The position numbers and the translations under genes are program-made. Positions 43,613 to 51,865 of a DNA stretch of 64,000 nucleotides are shown here, one piece after another; position 1 is the first letter of the stretch; each line of letters starts with the position of its first letter. The notes beneath the pieces are model-generated. The model saw nothing but the letters and a program-made list of their open reading frames with translations, did no database searches and was not told where the DNA came from. The DNA comes from Chitinophaga chungangae (lineage in GTDB: Bacteria > Bacteroidota > Bacteroidia > Chitinophagales > Chitinophagaceae): assembly GCF_017742215.1 (NCBI RefSeq), contig NZ_JAGHKP010000001.1, positions 1,736,001 through 1,800,000 on the forward strand. The letters run 5' to 3'.

Positions 43613-44347
43613 TTACAGCGCGTAACCAAAAACAAAAGACGCGCCGATCCCGCCGAACCATTTCGTTCTGCCGTCCGCGTTACTTTCGCCGGGAAATGTT
43701 TCATCCTGCTTCCAGCTGTCGAACACCGGCACGATCACCTGCGGGCTCAGGCTGAACCTGCCGAACGATCGCTGAATGCCGCCCTGCAGCGCCGCGGAAA
43801 AACCGAAATAACGGTTATCGGGTCTTTTATAATTGTTTTCGATCGGGTTATTGGCGTTGTAATAGGTGATATGATATTGCCGGGAAAAAGTAAAATAGTT
43901 ATTCAGCGAAATGCCCGCCAGCAGCTGCGTCCGCCTGTCCAGCGGAAATTCTCTTTCGGCCCCGGCGGTCAGCAGCCAGGTGTGGTAGGCGTATTTGTCG
44001 GTGCTGAAGATGAGGTCGAGCATGCTGGGATAGTTGATCGTTCTCACATAACCTTCACCGAAATTATTAGTGCGTTTTATTTTGTTGAAAGCATATTTGT
44101 AATAACCTGCGCCCGCTTTCAGCCAGGTGTTTTCCGCCACCGGGAATTTATAGGCCGCGCTAATGCCCCAGCTGGCGCCGCGTAAACGTACCGTATTGGT
44201 GTTGATGGAATTGATGGCGTAAGTAAATGCAGGGTACCGGTCGAACCGGAGGAACGGGGCGATTTCGATCCTGGAAGGGGGCTTCTGGGCGGTTGCCGGA
44301 AGCGCGAAGACCGCCGTCAATACGACGAAGGGCAATAATTTCCGCAT
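43613..44347 (-). CDS. Outer-membrane beta-barrel-like hypothetical protein
   Basis: From ATG 44347 the product is 244 residues with a signal peptide (MRKLLPFVVLTAVFALPATAQ). The rest alternates aromatic and polar residues in strand-like runs, for example WGISAAYKFPVAENTWLKAG and LLAGISLNNYFTFSRQYHI. It ends with a barrel-like terminal strand (WFGGIGASFVFGYAL). An ATG two codons upstream (44353) is possible. No specific family is recognised; a small barrel protein is likely. The frame extends much further upstream, but there it covers the end of the next gene. Confidence 0.7.
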   Translation of the reverse strand: MRKLLPFVVLTAVFALPATAQKPPSRIEIAPFLRFDRYPAFTYAINSINTNTVRLRGASWGISAAYKFPVAENTWLKAGAGYYKYAFNKIKRTNNFGEGYVRTINYPSMLDLIFSTDKYAYHTWLLTAGAEREFPLDRRTQLLAGISLNNYFTFSRQYHITYYNANNPIENNYKRPDNRYFGFSAALQGGIQRSFGRFSLSPQVIVPVFDSWKQDETFPGESNADGRTKWFGGIGASFVFGYAL

Positions 44348-44426
44348 GATCATAGGTTTCGTCCGGGTAAATTTTCTCTTCTTCAAGATAACGGAAATAA
44401 ACGGAACGCCCAATTCCCGCGGAGGT

Positions 44427-44729
44427 TTAGCGCGTATACAGCACCACGTCCTCGCCACCCGCTTCGGCGTCGGCCACCAGCTCCTGCCATTCGGCGGGCA
44501 GTTTGAAGATATTGCCAAGACCGCCCAGCAGTTCCAGCCAGCCGCTCATTTCGTCGGAAGCTTCGATGGTTTCGCCGTTCCGGGCGCTGAATACGAGAAA
44601 GGTCACTTCGCCGGGATAAGTATATACCTTATAGGCGGAGATCTGCGTCACATCTTCCCATTGAAGGGTATTGTCGATGTCTTCGTCGTATTTAACGGCC
44701 AGCTGTTCTTCGTCGAAATAAATATCCAT
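44427..44729 (-). CDS. Small conserved hypothetical protein
   Basis: The 100-residue acidic protein (MDIYFDEEQLAVKYDEDI to AEAGGEDVVLYTR) has alternating strands (WEDVTQISAYKVYTYPGEVTF) and an AEWQELVADAE helix. The strand-helix arrangement is reminiscent of the small beta-meander proteins next to metabolic genes in proteobacteria and Bacteroidota, but I cannot name the family. No signal peptide is present. It lies upstream of the barrel-like gene on the same strand. Confidence 0.65.
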   Translation of the reverse strand: MDIYFDEEQLAVKYDEDIDNTLQWEDVTQISAYKVYTYPGEVTFLVFSARNGETIEASDEMSGWLELLGGLGNIFKLPAEWQELVADAEAGGEDVVLYTR

Positions 44730-44810
44730 CCGGCAAATGTATTTAATTGTAATGAGAAGGGAATTTTAACATTTCCTTTCGGGTGTTTGGGAGTAAATTT
44801 ATACCTCATC

Positions 44811-44957
44811 AAATAAAAAGGAGGTATTCATGCAATCTACAGGATATTCATGGAAGCCTTCGGTTGGTATCGCCTAACCGGGCTGCTCCATACAAGAAAA
44901 CTGTTATAGACGCCAGAAGCGTCAAAGGGTGTATCCTCACAGGGTACGCCCTTTTTC
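44811..44957 (+). ncRNA. Candidate structured small transcript with mini-ORF
   Basis: In a 299-base gap on the plus strand, AAAAGGAGGT (a near-perfect Shine-Dalgarno, rare in this phylum) lies eight bases before ATG at 44830. That ATG opens a 15-codon frame, MQSTGYSWKPSVGIA, ending at 44877. Hairpins follow: CGGTTGG with CC-T-AACCG near 44861-44880, GACGC-CAGAA-GCGTC near 44909-44923, and then a long terminator. No gene follows on this strand. It may be a small regulatory RNA, a leader peptide unit or a tiny protein. Confidence 0.35.
44924..44957 (+). terminator. Long intrinsic terminator in the gap before proA
   Basis: AAAGGGTGTATCC (44924-44936) pairs with GGGTACGCCCTTT (44942-44954) over 13 positions including two G-T wobbles, with a five-base loop and a following TTT on the plus strand. 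It is the end of the candidate small transcript rather than of proA, which comes from the other strand. Confidence 0.6.
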
Positions 44958-45028
44958 GTGGCGCTTTACGGGCGATTCCTGTGCAAGGCCAGTAAGATGC
45001 GGATACAAGGCTGATACATGGGCCGCTT

Positions 45029-46276
45029 TTATCTTACCTGTCCGTCCCCGTACACCACCCATTTCTCCGTTACCAGTTTTTCCAGCGCAAACGGTCCGCG
45101 GGCATGCAGTTTTTGGGTGGAAATGCCTATTTCCGCGCCAAGACCGAACACGCCGCCGTCCGTAAACCGGGTGGAAGCGTTCACGTACACCGCCGCAGCG
45201 TCTACTTCCTGCAGGAAACGCCCGCTGATAGCCTCGTTCCGGCTTATGATGGCTTCTGAATGTTTGGAAGAGAACTGCCGTATATGTTCCAGCGCTTCTT
45301 CCGCATCGTTCACCACTTTCACCGAACATTTAAAGTCAAGGAACTCGCGCCCGAAATCTTCCGGCTGCGCATGCCGCAGCTGCGGGTAACCTGCCGCTTG
45401 CAGGATGGGGTACGCCTGTTGGTCCGCAAACACCTCCACGTTGTATGCGGACAGGGAGGGGGAGAGCTGCGTGAGGAATTTATCCGCCACCGCTTTGTCT
45501 ACGATCACCGTATCGAGCGCATTGCAAACGCTGGGGCGGGAAACTTTCGCGTTGGTCACGATGCGCACGGCCTTGTCCAAGTCTGCGGTGCTTTCCACGT
45601 AGGTATGGCATACGCCCGCGCCTGTTTCGATCACGGGCACGCGCGAATGTTCGCGTACATGGTCGATGAGTTGCTGCGAGCCACGGGGGATGATGATGTC
45701 GATATATTTTACGGCGGTGAGCATTTCGGTGATCAGCGCGCGGTCTGCCGGGAGCAGCACCACCGCATCTTCCGCAACGCCGTATTCCCGCAAGGTTTCA
45801 CGGATGAGCGATACGAGAATGGTATTGGTGTGAAACGCATCCGTGCCGCCGCGCAGGGCGCAGGCGTTGCCCGAGCGGATGCAAAGCGCCGCCACGTCTA
45901 CCGTTACGTTGGGCCGCGATTCGTAGATCACGCCCACCACGCCCAGCGGTACGGACTGTTTGCGCACCAGCAGGCCGTTGTCCAGCTTTTTTTCCGACAA
46001 TACCTGGTTGGCGGGGTCGGGCAGCTGTGCGATATCTTCCAGGCTGTCGGCCAGTGCCTGGATGCGTTCGCCGTTCAGCAGCAGGCGGTCTTTTTTCGGA
46101 TCGCCGTCCGCCATGCGGTCGAGGTCTTTTTTATTTTCCGCGATGATCGCTCCGGAATTATCCAGCAGCCGTTGCGCGAGCGTGCGCAGCAGCGCCTGTT
46201 TGCGTGTGTTTTCCAGCGCTTTTACGGAGCGGCTGGCGAGTTGTGCTTTTTCGAGCAGGGGTATGATGGATTGCAT
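45029..46276 (-). CDS. proA: Glutamate-5-semialdehyde dehydrogenase
   Basis: The 415-residue enzyme performs the second step of proline synthesis, reducing glutamyl-5-phosphate to the semialdehyde with NADPH. It has family segments VPLGVVGVIYESRPNVTVDV and GNACALRGGTDAFHTNTIL. IDIIIPRGSQQLIDHVREHS and the catalytic cysteine region RPSVCNALDTVIVD follow, and GVFGLGAEIGISTQKLHARG is at the end. Length and order are normal. It follows proB by 14 bases. Confidence 0.97.
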   Translation of the reverse strand: MQSIIPLLEKAQLASRSVKALENTRKQALLRTLAQRLLDNSGAIIAENKKDLDRMADGDPKKDRLLLNGERIQALADSLEDIAQLPDPANQVLSEKKLDNGLLVRKQSVPLGVVGVIYESRPNVTVDVAALCIRSGNACALRGGTDAFHTNTILVSLIRETLREYGVAEDAVVLLPADRALITEMLTAVKYIDIIIPRGSQQLIDHVREHSRVPVIETGAGVCHTYVESTADLDKAVRIVTNAKVSRPSVCNALDTVIVDKAVADKFLTQLSPSLSAYNVEVFADQQAYPILQAAGYPQLRHAQPEDFGREFLDFKCSVKVVNDAEEALEHIRQFSSKHSEAIISRNEAISGRFLQEVDAAAVYVNASTRFTDGGVFGLGAEIGISTQKLHARGPFALEKLVTEKWVVYGDGQVR

Positions 46277-46290
46277 ATAATCGGTCTTTT

Positions 46291-47328
46291 TTAGAGTAAA
46301 ACGATATCGTCCGCATGCGCTACTTCCAGGTTCTGCGTGCGGCCGGAAAGCTCGTCAGACGATACCTTGGCCCTTGCCACGGCAATCGCCTGCTCCTTTT
46401 CGTTCACAATTTCGATCACTTCGCCGCGCTCGAATTTCTCCAGCACCTGTTTTACGCCTACGGCCAGCAGGCTGTGCCGCTTTTCCAGGGCTTTATGCGC
46501 GCCTTCGTCTACCAGCAGCCTGCCTGTCACCAAACTGCCGCTGGCCAGCCATTTTTTGCGCGCCGGCATGCTGCAGGGCTGCGGCAGGCAACGCGTACCG
46601 GTTTTGCCGGAAGTGGCCAGCGCAATGCCGTTTGGCGTGCTGATGCCGAAAATCACCACTTCGATGCCCATACGCGTGGCCAGCCGCGTGAACGTCAGTT
46701 TAGACACCATGCCGCCCAGGCCGAGCGACGATTTTTTCGTGTCTGCCAGGCCCAGCGCCGCTTCGTCGATCACCGGTATTTCAGGAACGATCTTTCCTTC
46801 CTTATCCAACACGCCGCCCACCGAAGTGCTGAACAGCAGCTGCGATGCGCCGAAACCCACGGCAATGAGGGTAGCCAGTTCGTCGTTGTCGGAAAACTTC
46901 AGCTCCAGGTCGCTCACCACGTCGTTTTCGTTGGCGATCGGGATAATGCCGTTGCTCCAAAGCTCTTCGTACGTTTTTTTCAATTGCAGGAACTGGTTGC
47001 GGCTGGAAAAATGCCGCCGCTCGCAAAGGCTTTGCGCGATCGGGATGTTGTATGCCGAAAAGTAATGGGAATAACGGTTCAGGAGTATCGGGTTGCCGAT
47101 GGCGGCCGCGGCCTTGCGTTCGCTGATGGTGCCGCCGTAATTTTCCAGGTAACGTTTGCCGGCCGCTACCGCGCCTGAAGAAACCAGTACGATGTTGTAT
47201 TGCCCGTGCACGGTGGATACCTGCTGCGCGATCTCCGCTATCACGTTTTCGTTCAGCTCGCCGTTCTCAAGCGTAATGGATGCCGTTCCGAATTTTATAA
47301 CAAGGATGGGCTTAATCGAATTTTTCAT
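46291..47328 (-). CDS. proB: Glutamate 5-kinase
   Basis: The kinase phosphorylates glutamate in the first step of proline synthesis and is usually inhibited by proline. From ATG 47328 (345 residues) it shows ILVIKFGTASITLENGEL, IVLVSSGAVAAGKRYL, PIANENDVVSDLELKFSDNDELA and LGLGGMVSKLTFTRLATRMG, followed by a PUA-like RNA-binding-fold end (KKWLASGSLVTGRLLVDEGA). In the usual ProB the substrate loop reads FGTSTI; here it is FGTASI. It heads the proBA pair. The frame extends 15 codons upstream of the chosen start without family similarity. Confidence 0.95.
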   Translation of the reverse strand: MKNSIKPILVIKFGTASITLENGELNENVIAEIAQQVSTVHGQYNIVLVSSGAVAAGKRYLENYGGTISERKAAAAIGNPILLNRYSHYFSAYNIPIAQSLCERRHFSSRNQFLQLKKTYEELWSNGIIPIANENDVVSDLELKFSDNDELATLIAVGFGASQLLFSTSVGGVLDKEGKIVPEIPVIDEAALGLADTKKSSLGLGGMVSKLTFTRLATRMGIEVVIFGISTPNGIALATSGKTGTRCLPQPCSMPARKKWLASGSLVTGRLLVDEGAHKALEKRHSLLAVGVKQVLEKFERGEVIEIVNEKEQAIAVARAKVSSDELSGRTQNLEVAHADDIVLL

Positions 47329-47379
47329 GCCGGCATAAAAATATTCAAACAGAACGGGTTCTGCAAGCGGCAACGTAGG

Positions 47380-47646
47380 TTAAGCGAATTGATGCGTGCG
47401 GCAGTCGAGACTGTCCAGGAAAATAGTGATGGTTTTCAGGTCGAATTTCGGCAGCACGAAGTCGTCCACCCGCACCAGCCCATTCTTCAATTTCTCGAAC
47501 AGGCGGAACTCGTAAAGCTTCGGCAGGCGTGGGCCCGTGAACGCTTTTTTGATCTGTTCCAGCACGGCCCGCCCGTCGCTGACGGTCAGATAGTCGATGA
47601 AACATAAAGGTCCTTTCGGCGTGAAATACACTAGTCTGGATGCCAT
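47380..47646 (-). CDS. Conserved hypothetical protein (88 residues)
   Basis: From ATG 47646 the product is 88 residues (MASRLVYFTPKGPLCFIDYL to DCRTHQFA), with mixed strands and helices and no signal or membrane segment. A frame upstream of this ATG shows no sense. It lies 52 bases before the proB start on the same strand, so it may share a transcript with proBA. I do not recognise the family. Confidence 0.6.
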   Translation of the reverse strand: MASRLVYFTPKGPLCFIDYLTVSDGRAVLEQIKKAFTGPRLPKLYEFRLFEKLKNGLVRVDDFVLPKFDLKTITIFLDSLDCRTHQFA

Positions 47647-47768
47647 GATCTTCGGTTTTTTAATGTGAAGAGAAACAAAAGGTAACACTTTTGTGTGAGA
47701 AACGGCCGTGTCTTAACATTAATTTAAACTTTCGGAGAGCGCTGGGTTAATGCCCAACGTTTATACTA

Positions 47769-48269
47769 ATGGTACTGGCTAGATTTGCTAAAAAACTTAG
47801 TAAAATGGAAGCTGTTAACCACCGGAAGGGCCTCACTTTTTTTGCCTTCCGCGAAACCGGGCAAAGATCCCTGCCATTCGTCCCAACCCCCGTAAAAGCC
47901 GGTTTTCCTTCGCCCGCGCAGGATTATACGGAAGAGGATATCGACCTGGTGTACCTGCTGGGGATGGATAAACCCTCTGTATTCGTAGTGCGGGTAGACG
48001 GCCATTCCATGACCGACGCGCATGTGCCGGATAAAAGTTACCTCGTGGTGGACCGTTCCCTCAAACCCATGCCCAACGATATTGTAGTGGCCGTGCTCAA
48101 CGGCGAGTTCACCGTCAAAACCCTGGTGAAGGCCAGCGCGGGCTGGATGCTGTACCCCGAGAACGCGATGTACGACCCGATACCCATCCGCGAGGGCGAC
48201 AGTTTTCATGTATGGGGCGTAGTGGCGCAAGTGGTGATAGACAGGCGTGAAATGCGTAAAAGATATTGA
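47769..48269 (+). CDS. umuD: UmuD/LexA-like S24 autoprotease
   Basis: The 166-residue protein resembles UmuD, which cuts itself on contact with RecA filaments and joins UmuC as DNA polymerase V. The cleavage site appears as KAGFPSPAQDYTEEDIDL (Ala-Gly, as CysGly in the E. coli protein). The nucleophile is the Ser in VRVDGHSMTDAHV, and the lysine is in LNGEFTVKTLVKA. The start could also be ATG 47805. No umuC follows; the next gene starts one base after this stop and encodes an unrelated protein. An SOS-type box could not be recognised in the 80 bases upstream. Confidence 0.85.
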   Translation: MVLARFAKKLSKMEAVNHRKGLTFFAFRETGQRSLPFVPTPVKAGFPSPAQDYTEEDIDLVYLLGMDKPSVFVVRVDGHSMTDAHVPDKSYLVVDRSLKPMPNDIVVAVLNGEFTVKTLVKASAGWMLYPENAMYDPIPIREGDSFHVWGVVAQVVIDRREMRKRY

Positions 48270-48270
48270 G

Positions 48271-48930
48271 ATGGTACCCCTGGAAGAAATATCGCTGGGC
48301 GGGCTGTTTTACCGCGATACAAAAGTGATGCAGATACGGGAGGAGCATTTCGGCGACCTGTTGCCGCTGCTTCCCCGGCTGGAGCCGATCCCGATAGACC
48401 CGCAGCGGCTCTGGAAGCTGGGTTTCAGCCGGTATGTGAATACAGGCGTGAGTTATAAGGACTGGCAAGGCGTGCGCCTGTATCTGCGGCCCGCCGCGCA
48501 GGGGCGCTGGCTGGTGCAGTTCGACGGCATACCCAATGCGGGGGCCGTGCGGTACATCCACGAAGTGCAGCGGCTTTGGTTCGGCCTGTTCCGGGAGCAC
48601 CTGTTCCAGCCGCGGCAATTAAAACAGCGGCACGCGATGCCCGAATGGGAAGCGGGAAGGAAACTGGTGAAAGATTATTCTTTTTCGTACTACCGCAAAT
48701 ATGATGTTGCCGTGAAGCCGGTCAGGGACCAGCCGTATTATTTCACCTGGGACTGCCGCATCCTGTTCAAATCGGGGCAGGTGGCGGCCTGGCGGGTGGA
48801 TGAAAAAAGCCCTTTGTTCCATTACGCGGGGCGGCCCTGGGGGCTTACGCTGTTTTCGGGTAGCGCTTCGGACGAGGACCGGCTGCAGGCCGGAAAATGG
48901 CTGAAACGTTATCTTGAAGAAAAGGGATAG
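48271..48930 (+). CDS. Hypothetical protein with a phage-like QNL-type N-terminal module
   Basis: From ATG 48271, one base after the umuD-like stop, the product is 219 residues (GTG 48247 is a weaker alternative). The first 115 residues follow the outline of a small protein family common in Bacteroidota prophages. They open with ISLGGLFYRDTKVMQI, then LEPIPIDPQRLWKLGF, and close with YIHEVQRLWFGLFREHL. The C-terminal half (FSYYRKYDVAVKPVRDQPYYF and later WRVDEKSPLFHYAG) is unknown. The tight coupling to the umuD-like gene implies one transcript. A second member of the same outline is encoded at 57228-57638. Confidence 0.6.
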   Translation: MVPLEEISLGGLFYRDTKVMQIREEHFGDLLPLLPRLEPIPIDPQRLWKLGFSRYVNTGVSYKDWQGVRLYLRPAAQGRWLVQFDGIPNAGAVRYIHEVQRLWFGLFREHLFQPRQLKQRHAMPEWEAGRKLVKDYSFSYYRKYDVAVKPVRDQPYYFTWDCRILFKSGQVAAWRVDEKSPLFHYAGRPWGLTLFSGSASDEDRLQAGKWLKRYLEEKG

Positions 48931-48947
48931 GCGCGGATCTTCGCTTA

Positions 48948-48987
48948 TGGAAACGTTTGCATAATTCCGGCAATTGCCGTAACTTAT
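48948..48987 (+). promoter_or_regulatory. GH2 promoter with LacI/cre-type operator
   Basis: TGGAAACGTTTGCA (48948-48961) matches the LacI/GalR-family consensus TGnAAnCGnTTnCA at every fixed position. Within it, TTTG (48956-48959) is followed after 20 bases by TAACTTAT (48980-48987), six of eight to TAnnTTTG. The operator therefore covers the -33 box, and a bound repressor would block the promoter. The gene starts at 49013. Confidence 0.6.
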
Positions 48988-49012
48988 CCGCTCAACTGAT
49001 ACAAAAAGGAAT

Positions 49013-51424
49013 ATGCAATTAAAGAAAATCGGCATGCTGGCGGCGGCCATGATGGGAGCTTTCTGCGCGCAGGCGCAGCAGCAGGCCAGGCTTAACACGG
49101 GGTGGGAGTTTCTGCGGTCAGACCTCGGCGGCATCTGGGAAGCCGTTCGCCCGGTAGGAAAGGGGAATCCCGAAGCATCGCCCATCTGGGAAAAAGTAAC
49201 GCTCCCGCATTGCGTGAACGCTTCAGATGCGGTAGATCCCGATGTGAACTATTACCAGGGGCCCGCCTGGTACCGCACCCAACTCAAAATAGACAATCCC
49301 TATGCGAACGGAAGAACGCTGCTGCATTTTGAAGGCGCGGGCCAGAAAACGGAGGTATACATCTACACCACCAAAGTAGCTTCGCACACTGGCGGGTACG
49401 ACGAATGGACGGCCGACATCACCGATGCCGTGGCCGCTTTCCGTCAAAGCCCGCAGTTCAAAGGCACGGTTCCCTTGTCTATCCGCACAGACAATAGCCG
49501 CGACCTGGAAATGATCCCTTCCAGCCTCTCGGATTTCAACGTATATGGCGGCATCTACCGTTATCTCAACCTGGTATACACCCCCGCCGTCTATTTTTCT
49601 GAAGTTAAACTGCAATCGAATGCAAAAACGGGGGAGGTGAATATTTCCACCTTCACCAACACCGCCGCGCCGGCCGGCGCCGTGTATAAAGCGGTGATCA
49701 GAGACGCCGCCGGCAAAGTATTGCAGGAAACATCCGGCGCCGCGGCGAACATGGTATTGAAAGTGACGAAACCGCGGCTTTGGCAAACCACCGATCCCGT
49801 GCTGTACACCGTGGAAACCAGCGTGACCGCTAACGGGCAAACCTATACGCAAACGAACAAAACCGGCTTCCGCACTTTTGAGTTCAAAGAAAAAGGCCCG
49901 TTTTTCCTCAACGGCAAACGCCTGCTGCTGCAAGGCACGCACCGCCACGAAGATCATGCCGGCGTGGCCGCGGCCATGACGGAAGACGTGATGCGCGAAG
50001 AAATGGTCCTCATGAAAGAAATGGGCGTCAATTTCATTCGCCTCGGCCACTACCAGCAATCCCGCATCATTCTGAACCTCTGCGACAGTCTCGGTATTCT
50101 CGTTTGGGAAGAAATTCCCTGGTGCCGCGGCGGCCTTGGCGGAGACGTGTACAAGGAACAGGCGCGCGGGATGCTTAAGAATATGATCACGCAGCATTAC
50201 AACCATCCCTCGGTGATCATCTGGGGGCTCGGCAACGAAAACGACTGGCCCGGCGATTTCCCGGAGTTCGACAAGGAAAAGATCCGCACGTTCATGAAAG
50301 AGCTGAACGATCTTGCCCACCAGCTCGACCCCTCGCGCAAAACCGCCATCCGACGCTGCGATTTCTGTAAAGACATCGTGGACGTGTATTCGCCTTCCAT
50401 CTGGGCGGGCTGGTACCGCGGCATTTACACGGAATACAAACAGGTCTCCGAAGACGAGTTCAATAAAGTAAATCACTTCCTTCACGTGGAATGGGGTGGG
50501 GACAGTCATGCCGGCCGCCACTCCGAAAACCCGGACAATGCGCTGCGCAAGATCAAAACCGGCAACGGCGGAGACGAGCGCGCGGGCGATGCATCGTTGT
50601 ACGGCGGTGCGGCGCGTGTGTCCAAAGACGGCGACTGGAGTGAAAGTTACATCTGCAACCTGATGGACTGGCACCTGAAAGAGCAAGAAACCATGCCCTG
50701 GCTTACCGGTACCGCGCAGTGGGTGTTCAAGGATTTCAGCACGCCCATCCGGCCGGATAACCCCGTGCCTTACATGAACCAGAAAGGCCTGTTGGAAAGG
50801 GATAATACAAAAAAAGAAGCGTATTACGTATTCCAGTCTTATTGGGCGGAAAAGCCGATGGCCCGCATCTATGGCCATTCCTGGCCGGTACGCTGGGGCG
50901 CGGAAGGAGAGGAGAAGCTCGTGAAGGTATATTCCAACTGCGACGAAGCCGAACTGTTCCTGAACGGGAAAAGCATGGGTAAAAAGAAACGCAGAAGCGC
51001 CGATTTTCCCGCCGCGGGCCTTCACTGGACGGTAACCTTCAGCAAAGGCGGCAACGATCTGAAAGTGATCGCGAAGAAAGGGAAAACAGTGGTGGAAGAC
51101 AAAATTTCATTCCAGTACCAGACCGAAAAATGGGGCAAACCTTCGCAAATGACGCTCAGCAAGATCGCTGAAGAGAACGGCATTGCCACGCTGGAAGTAA
51201 AAATGCTCGATGCAAATAATATCACCTGTCTCGATGCGGCGAACTTCGTGCGTTTCTCCCTCGCCGGCGACGGCAGGCTGATCGATAATCTCGGCACATC
51301 GTCCGGCTCGCGTTACGTGCAGCTGTACAACGGCCGCGCCATCATCCGCGTCGATCTCCGCAACGGGAAAAACATGGCGGCGGTAAGCTCGCAGGGCATT
51401 CCCACGGCTACATTGGCGCTTTAA
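49013..51424 (+). CDS. Secreted GH2 beta-galactosidase/glucuronidase-type glycosidase
   Basis: The 803-residue protein has a signal peptide (MQLKKIGMLAAAMMGAFCAQ). A jelly-roll sugar-binding domain (NYYQGPAWYRTQLKI) and an immunoglobulin-like domain come next. The TIM barrel holds FFLNGKRLLLQGTHRHED, NFIRLGHYQQSRIILNLCDS and IIWGLGNENDW with the acid/base glutamate. The probable nucleophile is in FLHVEWGGDSH. C-terminal beta domains resemble DUF4982 and big-like repeats (VKVYSNCDEAELFLNGKSMG). Exact specificity is open. It is a single-gene unit with its own LacI-type operator, and a strong terminator follows. Confidence 0.93.
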   Translation: MQLKKIGMLAAAMMGAFCAQAQQQARLNTGWEFLRSDLGGIWEAVRPVGKGNPEASPIWEKVTLPHCVNASDAVDPDVNYYQGPAWYRTQLKIDNPYANGRTLLHFEGAGQKTEVYIYTTKVASHTGGYDEWTADITDAVAAFRQSPQFKGTVPLSIRTDNSRDLEMIPSSLSDFNVYGGIYRYLNLVYTPAVYFSEVKLQSNAKTGEVNISTFTNTAAPAGAVYKAVIRDAAGKVLQETSGAAANMVLKVTKPRLWQTTDPVLYTVETSVTANGQTYTQTNKTGFRTFEFKEKGPFFLNGKRLLLQGTHRHEDHAGVAAAMTEDVMREEMVLMKEMGVNFIRLGHYQQSRIILNLCDSLGILVWEEIPWCRGGLGGDVYKEQARGMLKNMITQHYNHPSVIIWGLGNENDWPGDFPEFDKEKIRTFMKELNDLAHQLDPSRKTAIRRCDFCKDIVDVYSPSIWAGWYRGIYTEYKQVSEDEFNKVNHFLHVEWGGDSHAGRHSENPDNALRKIKTGNGGDERAGDASLYGGAARVSKDGDWSESYICNLMDWHLKEQETMPWLTGTAQWVFKDFSTPIRPDNPVPYMNQKGLLERDNTKKEAYYVFQSYWAEKPMARIYGHSWPVRWGAEGEEKLVKVYSNCDEAELFLNGKSMGKKKRRSADFPAAGLHWTVTFSKGGNDLKVIAKKGKTVVEDKISFQYQTEKWGKPSQMTLSKIAEENGIATLEVKMLDANNITCLDAANFVRFSLAGDGRLIDNLGTSSGSRYVQLYNGRAIIRVDLRNGKNMAAVSSQGIPTATLAL

Positions 51425-51438
51425 GTATCGTCATTCAG

Positions 51439-51478
51439 AAATTAAGGGGCCAGGAATCCAGTTCAGGCCCCTTAATTT
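51439..51478 (+). terminator. Intrinsic terminator after the GH2 gene
   Basis: AAATTAAGGGGCC (51439-51451) and GGCCCCTTAATTT (51466-51478) form a perfect 13-bp stem with a 14-base loop, followed by TC and further T residues. It follows the stop by 14 bases. The T and A tracts at both stem ends allow action in both directions. Confidence 0.85.
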
Positions 51479-51562
51479 TCATTTTTGTGAAGTATCCTGG
51501 CTGCGTGAAAATGTTGAGATTTCTAATGTTCGCCTCTGTCAAATAGGGCCGCCTTTTTTCGT

Positions 51563-51778
51563 TTATCCGTTCCGTTTTTTCCCCGATATCAACAACACAA
51601 CCCCCACCACCGCAATAATACCGCCGGCATAAGTAGGCCAGCCTATCCATTGGTTCTCTTTTTTGTTGACTTCCACCGGCCCTACGTCCAGCACTTCTTT
51701 TTCGGTAGTTACGGAGAAGCCCCTGATCAGCACCATGATAATACCGACTACGATCAGGATAATGCCGAGTGTTTTCAT
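51563..51778 (-). CDS. DUF3185-like small membrane protein
   Basis: The 71-residue protein has two hydrophobic helices (MKTLGIILIVVGIIMVLIRG and YAGGIIAVVGVVLLISGKK) joined by a polar loop (TTEKEVLDVGPVEVNKKENQ). This arrangement, including the VDVGPVEV-type loop, fits the DUF3185 family of unknown function. It stands alone between the GH2 gene and the AraC regulator. Confidence 0.8.
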   Translation of the reverse strand: MKTLGIILIVVGIIMVLIRGFSVTTEKEVLDVGPVEVNKKENQWIGWPTYAGGIIAVVGVVLLISGKKRNG

Positions 51779-51865
51779 ATGCGCAAGTTTACCCGTTCAG
51801 CGGCAATTAACATGCCACCGCCGTTTTGCCGGAAATTGTGGAGAAGCGGCCCCGAAAGCGGGGTG

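Noticed and set aside
49223..51025. Minus-strand 600-codon frame opposite the GH2 gene
   Set aside because: It lies wholly inside a well-supported glycosidase gene and has low-complexity His/Phe/Val-rich sequence typical of antisense frames.
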